Of a stretch of DNA of 5,573 bases, positions 1 to 5,573 are shown piece by piece. Each line of letters starts with the position of its first letter. Positions within the stretch are counted from its first letter, which is position 1. The position numbers were made by a program, and so were the translations under genes. The DNA is from Brevundimonas sp. (lineage in GTDB: Bacteria; Pseudomonadota; Alphaproteobacteria; Caulobacterales; Caulobacteraceae). The stretch lies in contig JADCBH010000108.1 of the NCBI GenBank assembly GCA_020253595.1, positions 1-5,573 on the forward strand, read 5' to 3'. Under the pieces are notes generated by a model, which worked only from the letters and a program-made list of their open reading frames with translations, was not told the DNA's origin and did not search any database.

Positions 1-56
1 ACCAGCTGCCTTTGGGCTTTGCGGTGGAGGTTGATGCGGTGGTCGAGGTCGCCTGA
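1..56 (+). CDS. C-terminal end of a RidA (YjgF/UK114)-family protein, partial
   Basis: The frame starting at base 3 is open from the left edge to a TGA at 54-56 and encodes QLPLGFAVEVDAVVEVA. A proline-containing 'LPxGxxVEVxAxxEV' strand is how RidA/YjgF/UK114 proteins typically end. These are small trimeric proteins, and the best-known members deaminate reactive enamine/imine intermediates from PLP enzymes. Only 17 residues are visible, so the subfamily and substrate cannot be judged, and the catalytic arginine lies outside the window. The gene converges on the membrane-protein gene ending at 78, leaving 21 bases between stops. The call rests on the C-terminal signature alone. Confidence 0.55.
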   Translation, partial: QLPLGFAVEVDAVVEVA

Positions 57-77
57 CGACCATCGCCGCATTGACGC

Positions 78-773
78 TCAGCGGCGGTCCTCGAAGCGCG
101 GAATGACAAGGTCAGGATCAAGACGGGCCGCCTCGACTGGCGTCTCGAAGCGCGTGCGCTGATCTGTCAGTCGAAGCAGCGGCGCGACCATCTGCACTTG
201 ACGGGCGTTCGCCCTCCGCCAGACCGTCGAACCAGCCACCCATGCCGCCGCGCCGGAGGCGGCACCCGCCAAGAAAATCATCAGGGCCCCTACCGCGCCC
301 TCCCACCAGCGCGGATCGCCGTCTGCGGGGGCTAGAGCTTGGTCATCTGGCCCCAAGGTCGGCCGGGCGGTCACCGGTTCCGCAAGGCGCATGACAACGC
401 CACCCCGTGCCATCAGCATCGGCGCATTGGCGCGTGGCACGAGGGCATAGACACCTGGGTCTGTCCGGATAAGCGCCAGGTCCTGGTCCAACAGGGCCGT
501 CCCGAAGTCACGGAGCAGAGCCTCGCCGGAGTACCATCCGTCGGCCTGGAAGGTGACAATGCCGTCCACGGCCGGGTCGACCTGCAGGTCATAGGCCAAG
601 GCTCCGATCACGACATCCTGCGCGGCCTCTACGGCGGGCGTGTCGGTGAAACTGAAGACGTAGAACTGCAAGGGCGCGGCCGCCGGTGACACAGCAGGGG
701 TCGTCGGCGCAGCCGCGACGGGCAGGGCCCCGACCAGGGTCAGCACCAGGGCGATCACGAACCGCGTCAACAT
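78..773 (-). CDS. Membrane-anchored protein with a single secretin N0/STN-like domain
   Basis: From ATG 773 the product is 231 residues. Residues about 3-22 form a signal peptide or signal anchor (LTRFVIALVLTLVGALPVAAA). After a Pro/Ala-rich linker, residues about 35-115 read like the N0/STN fold of secretins (GspD) and TonB receptors: 'FSFTDTP', then 'VDPAVDGIVTFQADG', then 'LLRDFGTALLDQDLALIRTD' and 'GVYALVPR'. This compares with the usual 'VDPrVxGkVTl...GVYrIVP' of GspD. A second hydrophobic stretch at residues about 160-181 precedes an Arg-rich tail of roughly 50 residues that should be cytoplasmic. No secretin barrel or TonB receptor domain follows, so it cannot be a pore on its own. The frame also allows ATG 842, but that extra 23-residue stretch has poor third-position GC and would push the signal peptide inward, so 773 is preferred. 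No strong Shine-Dalgarno is seen at either start. Function unknown; a role as an accessory to an export or signalling system is only inference. Confidence 0.75.
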   Translation of the reverse strand: MLTRFVIALVLTLVGALPVAAAPTTPAVSPAAAPLQFYVFSFTDTPAVEAAQDVVIGALAYDLQVDPAVDGIVTFQADGWYSGEALLRDFGTALLDQDLALIRTDPGVYALVPRANAPMLMARGGVVMRLAEPVTARPTLGPDDQALAPADGDPRWWEGAVGALMIFLAGAASGAAAWVAGSTVWRRANARQVQMVAPLLRLTDQRTRFETPVEAARLDPDLVIPRFEDRR

Positions 774-882
774 CGGGACATTCGATACCACGCCTTGCCC
801 TTGGCGCCCCTTCGCGACAGGACGATGAAATCGCGGCTCCATGGGCTAGGCTGCGACTCGCGCGGGTCTGACCGCGTGCCGT

Positions 883-886
883 GGAG
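883..886 (+). promoter_or_regulatory. Shine-Dalgarno GGAG for mntR
   Basis: GGAG lies 6 bases ahead of the GTG at 893. The longer alternative, GTG 881, has no purine-rich stretch in front of it, so this site favours 893 as the start of mntR. Confidence 0.5.
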
Positions 887-892
887 CTCGCC

Positions 893-1327
893 GTGGTTCA
901 GTCTGCCAGCGCCGCACGCCGGGCCGCCGCCTTCCGGCGGATGCGCGACGCCCGCTCAAGCGAGGTAGCGGAGGATTATGTCGAACTGGTCGGCGACCTG
1001 ATCGCGGAAACAGGATCGGCACGCCTGACGGACCTGGCGGACTGCCTGGGGGTTGCCCCCGCAACAGCGGCCAAGGTGCTGCAGCGTTTGCAGCGGGACG
1101 GGTTGGTCGATGTACGCCCCTATCGCTCCATCACGCTCACACCGGCGGGCGAGCACATGGCCGATGCCTCGCGCGAACGCCACAGGATCGTCCACGAGTT
1201 CCTGCTGGCGCTGGGCGTGTCGGGCGAAGCCGCCGAAGCCGATGCCGAGGGCATCGAACATCATGTCAGCCCAGAGACGCTCAGGCTGTTCGCCGAATTG
1301 ACGGAACGGCTGCGCCAGGGAACATGA
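893..1327 (+). CDS. mntR: Manganese-responsive transcriptional regulator MntR (DtxR family)
   Basis: MntR represses manganese uptake genes, and in some bacteria activates export genes, when bound to Mn(II). From GTG 893 the product is 144 residues (148 from GTG 881), close to the 155 of E. coli MntR. An N-terminal winged helix-turn-helix (residues about 40-90; recognition-helix region 'VAPATAAKVLQRLQRDGL') is followed by a helical dimerisation domain. All six ligands known from Bacillus subtilis MntR align at a constant offset: D28 and E31 in 'EDYVEL', H97 in 'RERHRIV', and E119, E122 and H123 in 'DAEGIEHHVS'. As usual for MntR there is no C-terminal SH3 domain. Transcription is divergent from the secretin-domain gene. 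The 3' end faces the toxin-like lipoprotein gene with 5 bases between stops. No mntH or other manganese transporter is in the window, so the targets are elsewhere. Autoregulation is possible, but I see no convincing MntR box. Confidence 0.93.
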   Translation: MVQSASAARRAAAFRRMRDARSSEVAEDYVELVGDLIAETGSARLTDLADCLGVAPATAAKVLQRLQRDGLVDVRPYRSITLTPAGEHMADASRERHRIVHEFLLALGVSGEAAEADAEGIEHHVSPETLRLFAELTERLRQGT

Positions 1328-1332
1328 CGGCA

Positions 1333-1809
1333 TCAAGGCAACGGAATCGGCTCGGAAAAGCTGTCGGGCGGAATCAGCTGAAGCAGCTGGACCTGACGCC
1401 CACCTCCAGGCTGACCGAATGCTGGCGCGGCGATGCCCACCTTCATACGCGTCCCAGCGGGGACCGTGACGACCGAATAGCTTTCTGCTGTGTTCTCGGG
1501 CGGCAGGGCCAGGCTTTGGCGAACGACTTCGCGAGAGGTTGGCGGCGTTGGCGACAGCCAGGCCCCCAGGCGGTTCGCCCCCCCGCCGTACGCCCTGTAG
1601 AACGTCATGACCCGGTCCGTCGTGATTTCCTCAGCAGCCCCGGCCCAGGCTTCGACAAGAACAGTCGGCGGCGGCGTGTAGACCGAAGTTGGCGCAGAGG
1701 GCGTCGCGCAGGCTGCTAGGCCCAGCGATATTGCCATCGACAACATCAAGACCGGTGTCGCCACGAGACGGCGCACGGCGGACAAACACCGGATCATTGT
1801 GGTCTCCAT
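1333..1809 (-). CDS. Lipoprotein with a TNT/polymorphic-toxin-like C-terminal domain
   Basis: The 158-residue product has a lipoprotein signal peptide: arginines near the N-terminus, a hydrophobic stretch, and lipobox LAAC at residues 31-34 (Cys34). A Thr/Pro-rich linker runs to about residue 50. Residues 68-158 look like small toxin-tip domains found at the C-termini of polymorphic toxins and of the tuberculosis necrotizing toxin (TNT): 'FYRAYGGG' (70-77), 'WLSPTPPTSR' (84-93), 'LALPPENTA' (100-108), 'VPAGTRMKVG' (116-125) and 'AAPAFGQPGGGRQ' (127-139). TNT itself is an NAD+ glycohydrolase. The whole protein contains no histidine, so if TNT's catalytic His is required this copy may be inactive or work otherwise. 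Start: ATG 1809 has AGGGAGAGGA at 1823-1814 in front; ATG 1797 has its own GGAG 6 bases upstream and would also keep the signal peptide. The protein is probably membrane-anchored in the periplasm. No immunity gene is evident beside it. The lipoprotein call is firm; the domain call comes from memory of the families. Confidence 0.8.
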   Translation of the reverse strand: METTMIRCLSAVRRLVATPVLMLSMAISLGLAACATPSAPTSVYTPPPTVLVEAWAGAAEEITTDRVMTFYRAYGGGANRLGAWLSPTPPTSREVVRQSLALPPENTAESYSVVTVPAGTRMKVGIAAPAFGQPGGGRQVQLLQLIPPDSFSEPIPLP

Positions 1810-1813
1810 GAAG

Positions 1814-1823
1814 TCCTCTCCCT
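1814..1823 (-). promoter_or_regulatory. Strong Shine-Dalgarno of the toxin-like lipoprotein gene
   Basis: Read on the minus strand this is AGGGAGAGGA, ending 4 bases before ATG 1809. It is the strongest ribosome-binding site in the window and supports 1809 as the start, although GGAG at 1807-1804 also serves ATG 1797. Confidence 0.6.
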
Positions 1824-1830
1824 CGCGGCC

Positions 1831-1858
1831 AAGCTACACCGCCCGCCCCGGACGGCAA
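1831..1858 (-). promoter_or_regulatory. Possible promoter for the toxin-like lipoprotein gene
   Basis: On the minus strand TTGCCG (1858-1853) and TAGCTT (1836-1831) are separated by 16 bases and would give a leader of roughly 15-20 bases. The -35 box resembles the alphaproteobacterial TTGACG-type consensus; the -10 match is weak. Such pairs arise by chance in GC-rich DNA, so this is tentative. Confidence 0.25.
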
Positions 1859-1902
1859 GCCGCAGCGAGGCGGACTGTTCACACGCATGATACGGGGTTT
1901 AG

Positions 1903-1928
1903 GGTGCCGGTCGCGTCGGACCGGCACC
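1903..1928 (+). repeat. Perfect 10-bp inverted repeat (hairpin) ahead of the amidase gene
   Basis: GGTGCCGGTC (1903-1912) is matched exactly by its reverse complement GACCGGCACC (1919-1928) around a 6-base loop, GCGTCG. The stem ends directly against the GGGGGA ribosome-binding site of the amidase gene. No T-run follows on either strand, so it is not an intrinsic terminator. It may be an RNA hairpin in the amidase leader or an operator between the divergent genes. Confidence 0.7.
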
Positions 1929-1934
1929 GGGGGA
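1929..1934 (+). promoter_or_regulatory. Shine-Dalgarno GGGGGA of the amidase gene
   Basis: This purine block lies 7 bases before ATG 1942 but only 1 base before the upstream in-frame ATG 1936. The spacing favours 1942 as the true start. It abuts the 3' arm of the 1903-1928 hairpin. Confidence 0.5.
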
Positions 1935-1941
1935 AATGAGC

Positions 1942-3368
<1,427 letters not shown>

Positions 3369-3372
<4 letters not shown>

Positions 3373-4469
3373 CGCGCCGTCATCCAGAACGAAGCGCCGT
3401 AGAGGTTGATGTCCGCCATCCTGCCGGGCCTCAGCTTCGCATTCGCTCGGGCCGACAGCGCCGGATCCTGATGCACGAACCAGCAAGGGAACAGCATCTC
3501 AAACCGCTCGGGGCCAAACAGAAGGGCGGTCGCCAGGAGATACTGCTCGTTCCAGAGCCGCGACAGGTGCCCGGAGATGTAGTCGTCGGGCAGGTAGATG
3601 TCGTGGATGTGCACGATCACACCCGGCTTCACCCGGGGCAGTATCTCAAGGAAGAAGACGGTGACGTCCGATCCCTGAAAGCTGCGGTGCGAACTGTCGA
3701 GAAACAGGATGTCACCCGGCTCCAGCGCCTCGAAAATCGTAAGATCGCAATCCTCCAGCGGCGAGCGGATGACGAGGTCACACATCTCGTCGATCTGGTT
3801 CCTGGGCTGGGGATCGATCGAGGTCATGTGGGTGCGCAGACCGTACTTCTCGACCGCGCGCTTTGCGAACTTCGTGGATATGCCTGAGCCGATCTCGATG
3901 AAGCGAGCAGGGTTCTCCCGCCTCAGGATCTGCGTCAGCACCATGCCGTCCAGCGGCGGGAACCAGCCGTTCAGCCACAGGGGATTGCGCATCTCATAGG
4001 TGCCGAAGGTCGGGATGTCGTCGAAGTCGGCGATGACCTCGCCGATCTCATCGATGAGAGCGGCATAGCGGTCGCGGCCGGTCTCGAGAATCGCGGTGAG
4101 TTCGGGGTGAGACGGCTTGCCTTCGCCCTGGCGGACGATGGCCTTGTAGCTGTAGTCCACGACCTTGAACGGGTGCTCAGCCTGCTCATGCGAGAAGGGA
4201 ATGACCTCGGGCATCGGTTTCAGGCCTGCCGTCGCAGATGACCAAGCGTCTCGCGCCCCTGCGCCGTCCCCGGCTCGCTGCAGCGCCGCAGCCAGATCCT
4301 GCTGAACCTTCGCGTTGTTCGGAACCCCGGCGACGACGGTTCTCAGGGCTTGGATCCCTTGTTCCAGCCTGCCGAGTTTGACCAGGCTGACGCCCCAGAG
4401 ATGACGGGTCGCGAGGTGATCCGGCGCGTCCTTCAGGATGCGCCCGAAGGTGATTTCTGCGTGGTTCAA
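3369..4469 (-). CDS. TPR plus class I SAM-dependent methyltransferase (frame disrupted near its 5' end)
   Basis: The open frame from TTG 4469 encodes 366 residues. Residues 1-80 are helical with TPR character ('HLWGVSLVKLGRLEQGIQAL', 'NNAKVQQDLAAALQRAGD'). Residues about 165-330 form a Rossmann methyltransferase: motif I 'FIEIGSGISTK' (190-200), acidic strand 'SIDP' (217-220), 'ILFLDSSH' (254-261) and 'IHDIYLPDDY' (288-297). This last pair resembles Methyltransf_24/CmcI-like enzymes, often found with glycan or natural-product genes. The acceptor substrate is unknown. TTG 4469 has no ribosome-binding site and starts inside a helix. The natural start is probably ATG 4542, one base out of frame; removing one C from 4493-4496 gives a continuous 390-residue protein. 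It is last in the apparent tadA operon, and its stop at 3369-3371 overlaps the amidase stop. The methyltransferase call is firm, the acceptor unknown. Confidence 0.88.
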
Positions 4470-4542
4470 CAGATGGTAGCGCAGCCACTCCGCCCCGGGC
4501 GGCGAAGTCTTTCTTCTGGGCGGGGGTCAGCGTCTGGCTCAT
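4470..4542 (-). pseudogene. Displaced 5' end of the TPR-methyltransferase gene (apparent +1 frameshift)
   Basis: ATG 4542 has AAGG (4551-4548) 5 bases upstream and encodes MSQTLTPAQKKDFAAR, a sensible N-terminus. In that frame the sequence then turns into Arg/Pro/His-rich shadow. One base over, it continues as EWLRYHLLNHAEITFGRIL and runs into the methyltransferase frame. Deleting one C at 4493-4496 joins the two as '...KDFAARAEWLRYHLLNHAE...', a continuous amphipathic helix. This is either a sequencing error or a genuine frameshift mutation; the sequence alone cannot tell which. Confidence 0.7.
4490..4502. repeat. Near-perfect GC palindrome at the frameshift site
   Basis: CCGCCCCGGGCGG: removing one of the four Cs leaves the perfect 12-bp palindrome CCGCCCGGGCGG. 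GC-only palindromes with short homopolymers are typical places for base-calling errors and polymerase slippage. Confidence 0.6.
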
Positions 4543-4546
4543 GCCC

Positions 4547-4556
4547 GCCTTAAGGC
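4547..4556. repeat. 10-bp palindrome GCCTTAAGGC overlapping a Shine-Dalgarno
   Basis: This perfect dyad lies in the 42-base gap between the MliC-like gene stop (4585) and ATG 4542. Its minus-strand AAGG half (4551-4548) is the presumed ribosome-binding site of the methyltransferase gene. With no loop it cannot fold as a simple hairpin. It could be chance or a small protein-binding site. Confidence 0.35.
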
Positions 4557-4584
4557 CCAGACAAACCAAGATGACAACCCCCGG

Positions 4585-5004
4585 TCAGTCGATGGCGCGA
4601 CAGTCCGAGGGCTCGCGGCCGTCTGCAGTCCATGTCGCAAGGAGGCCCTCGCCGCGCAGCTCATGGGCGCCGGAGCGGTACCAGAGGCCTTCCGCAGCAG
4701 GCTCCCGGAACAGGTCGACCGCCTCGCCGCTGGAGTTGCGGACCGTCGCCATGTCGCGGGGGTTGTCGAAATCGACCGACAGGCGCTCACCGTTGTCGCA
4801 AAGGTAGACCGTGCGGATGACACGGTTCAGGGCGCTGTCCTGAACCTCTGCGCCGGTTCGGCGCTGAGCGGTCTGGGCGTCGACCGCCCGCTGACGCACC
4901 GCCTCGCCATCGGTCGGTCCGTCGGCAGGCGAAGGGCTTGTACACGCGGCCAGAGCCAGACCCGCGCAGGCAGGCAAGACGGCGAACGGGGTCGATCGGG
5001 TCAT
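4585..5004 (-). CDS. MliC-like lipoprotein (C-type lysozyme inhibitor family)
   Basis: The 139-residue product has a short lipoprotein signal peptide with lipobox LAAC at residues 18-21 (Cys21), a Pro/Asp/Gln-rich linker to about residue 60, and a C-terminal beta-rich domain at about 64-137. That domain starts 'VYLCDNGERLSVDF' and ends 'PSDCRAID'; Cys69 and Cys135 would form the disulfide typical of MliC/PliC proteins. The family's 'SGxxY' loop, which plugs the lysozyme active site, appears as 'SGAHEL' (111-116), with His in place of Tyr. Family members protect peptidoglycan from host C-type lysozyme; whether this one inhibits lysozyme is inference. ATG 5004 has GGA at 5013-5011, 6 bases upstream. 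It starts 26 bases after the tadA stop and is followed 42 bases later by the methyltransferase start, so the three are probably co-transcribed. Confidence 0.8.
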   Translation of the reverse strand: MTRSTPFAVLPACAGLALAACTSPSPADGPTDGEAVRQRAVDAQTAQRRTGAEVQDSALNRVIRTVYLCDNGERLSVDFDNPRDMATVRNSSGEAVDLFREPAAEGLWYRSGAHELRGEGLLATWTADGREPSDCRAID

Positions 5005-5030
5005 CAGATGTCCGGTATGGTCAGGCTTGC

Positions 5031-5513
5031 CTAACGGGCCGGGCCGCCCCCTGTTCCGCGACGCGCACGAAAGAAGCTACGCAGCAACCCCGCCGCCTCG
5101 TCGGCCAGAACACCGCCTTGGACGGCGGGTCGATGATGCAGGGTCGGCTGTTCGAACAGGCGTGGGCCGTGAACGACCGCTCCCCCCTTGGGATCGTCGG
5201 CCCCCCAGACGACGCGGCCGATTCGGGCGTGGCTGATGGCTCCGGCGCACATGGCGCAGGGCTCCAGCGTCACATAGAGGGTCAGGCCCGTGAGCCGGTA
5301 GTTGCCGAGCGCGGTAGCGGCGGCGCGCATCGCCACGATCTCGGCGTGGGCGGTCGGATCGTGGCCAGCGACCGGGCCGTTGGCGCCCGAGGCCACGACC
5401 TGTCCGGAGGCCTCGTCGACAATCACGGCACCGACGGGGACCTCTCCCGCGTCTGCCGCCGCTTGCGCCCGGTCCAATGCCATGCGCATGAACCGCTCAT
5501 CATGGCCCGCCAT
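5031..5513 (-). CDS. tadA: tRNA-specific adenosine deaminase TadA
   Basis: TadA is a zinc enzyme that deaminates adenosine 34 to inosine in tRNA-Arg(ACG), allowing one tRNA to read several arginine codons; it acts in the cytoplasm and is usually essential. From ATG 5513 the product is 160 residues. The cytidine-deaminase-fold signatures are intact: 'EVPVGAVIV', 'HDPTAHAEI' with zinc ligand H56 and proton shuttle E58, and 'TLEPCAMCAGA' with zinc ligands C86 and C89. 'NYRL', 'SHARIGRVVWGA' and the terminal 'LLRSFFRARR' are also TadA-like. The frame stays open to ATG 5564, but the extra residues (including LLVVVVC) do not match the family, so 5513 is preferred. No clear Shine-Dalgarno precedes it. 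It is the first gene of the apparent minus-strand operon with the MliC-like and methyltransferase genes, and its start overlaps a possible + strand gene. A generic guanine/cytosine deaminase is less likely given the tRNA-type motifs. Confidence 0.95.
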   Translation of the reverse strand: MAGHDERFMRMALDRAQAAADAGEVPVGAVIVDEASGQVVASGANGPVAGHDPTAHAEIVAMRAAATALGNYRLTGLTLYVTLEPCAMCAGAISHARIGRVVWGADDPKGGAVVHGPRLFEQPTLHHRPAVQGGVLADEAAGLLRSFFRARRGTGGGPAR

Positions 5514-5573
5514 ACAGACGACAACGACAAGAAGCCCTCGCCGCGTCAAGCCCCGCGCGCCCACAAGCCAGGC
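5502..5573 (+). CDS. Possible start of a divergent gene, perhaps a pseudouridine synthase, partial
   Basis: From ATG 5502 a frame is open to the right edge and encodes 24 Lys/Pro/Arg/Asp-rich residues beginning MARHTDDNDKKPSPRQAPR. Disordered basic leaders of this kind precede the S4 domain of RluB/RsuA-type 23S/16S rRNA pseudouridine synthases, and such genes commonly neighbour tadA in Alphaproteobacteria (recalled, not checked). No Shine-Dalgarno is visible, and no conserved domain is reached. A second + frame from ATG 5488 is also open to the edge but looks less natural (MNRSSWPAIQTTTT...). It would overlap the tadA start by 12 bases. Confidence 0.4.
   Translation, partial: MARHTDDNDKKPSPRQAPRAHKPG

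Noticed and set aside
64..86. Inverted repeat CGCCGC ... GCGGCG between the convergent RidA-family and secretin-domain genes, possible terminator
   Set aside because: Only 6 bp with an 11-base loop, no T-run on either strand, and one arm lies inside the secretin-domain coding sequence; such matches are common in GC-rich DNA.
339..689. 116-residue + strand open frame opposite the secretin-domain gene
   Set aside because: Shadow frame; the minus-strand product has a signal peptide, recognisable domain and membrane segment, while this one shows none.
956..1336. 126-residue minus-strand open frame opposite mntR
   Set aside because: mntR is unambiguous from its metal ligands; this frame is its complement.
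1833..1840. GCTACACC on the + strand as a Caulobacter-type -10 box for the amidase gene
   Set aside because: No TTGAC-like -35 lies 10-14 bases upstream and it would place the start about 100 bases from the gene.
4186..4569. 127-residue minus-strand frame starting MVCLGLKAGMSQ as a separate gene
   Set aside because: Only its MSQTLTPAQKKDFAAR part looks natural; the remainder is an out-of-frame reading of the TPR region, explained by the one-base insertion at 4493-4496.
5514..5564. Longer TadA N-terminus with hydrophobic LLVVVVC as a membrane anchor or signal peptide
   Set aside because: TadA is cytoplasmic and the family starts just before 'ERFM'; the hydrophobic run comes from a GTC/GTT repeat in upstream DNA that reads as a plausible gene on the other strand.

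Overview
The window is GC-rich and gene-dense. The gene families and protein sequences (mntR of the Gram-negative type, lipoprotein signal peptides, tadA with a pseudouridine-synthase-like neighbour, a peptide-amidase-like secreted hydrolase) suggest an alphaproteobacterium, most likely of the Caulobacterales (Brevundimonas or Phenylobacterium-like). This placement is inferred from protein feel and composition, not from a search. No tRNA, rRNA, insertion sequence, CRISPR array or phage gene is visible, and no stretch longer than about 130 bases lacks a gene.

Layout from left to right. Bases 1-56 hold the tail of a RidA-family gene (+). Facing it is a gene (-, stop at 78) for a membrane protein with one secretin N0/STN-like periplasmic domain and no secretin barrel. 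Transcribed away from that gene is mntR (+, about 893-1327), a manganese-responsive DtxR-family repressor with all its metal ligands. It converges, with 5 bases between stops, on a small lipoprotein gene (-, 1333-1809) whose C-terminal half resembles toxin domains of the TNT/polymorphic-toxin kind. A 126-base divergent intergenic region follows. It carries a perfect 10-bp inverted repeat just ahead of the ribosome-binding site of a secreted amidase-signature hydrolase resembling peptide amidase (+, 1942-3372).

The rest lies on the minus strand and looks like one operon read from right to left: tadA (5513-5031, tRNA adenosine-34 deaminase), a MliC-like lipoprotein (5004-4585), and a TPR plus SAM-methyltransferase gene (start ATG 4542, stop 3369). 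The methyltransferase gene carries an apparent one-base insertion near 4493-4496 that separates its natural start from the rest of the frame. Its stop codon overlaps that of the amidase in a shared CTAG. At the right edge a lysine/proline-rich reading frame begins on the + strand, perhaps the start of a pseudouridine synthase gene.

Functionally most of the window is ordinary housekeeping plus cell-envelope proteins: two lipoproteins, one secreted hydrolase and one membrane protein. I see no convincing multi-gene novel system. The points most worth a second look are the toxin-like lipoprotein, the orphan secretin-like domain protein, the hairpin ahead of the amidase gene, and the palindrome-associated frameshift.
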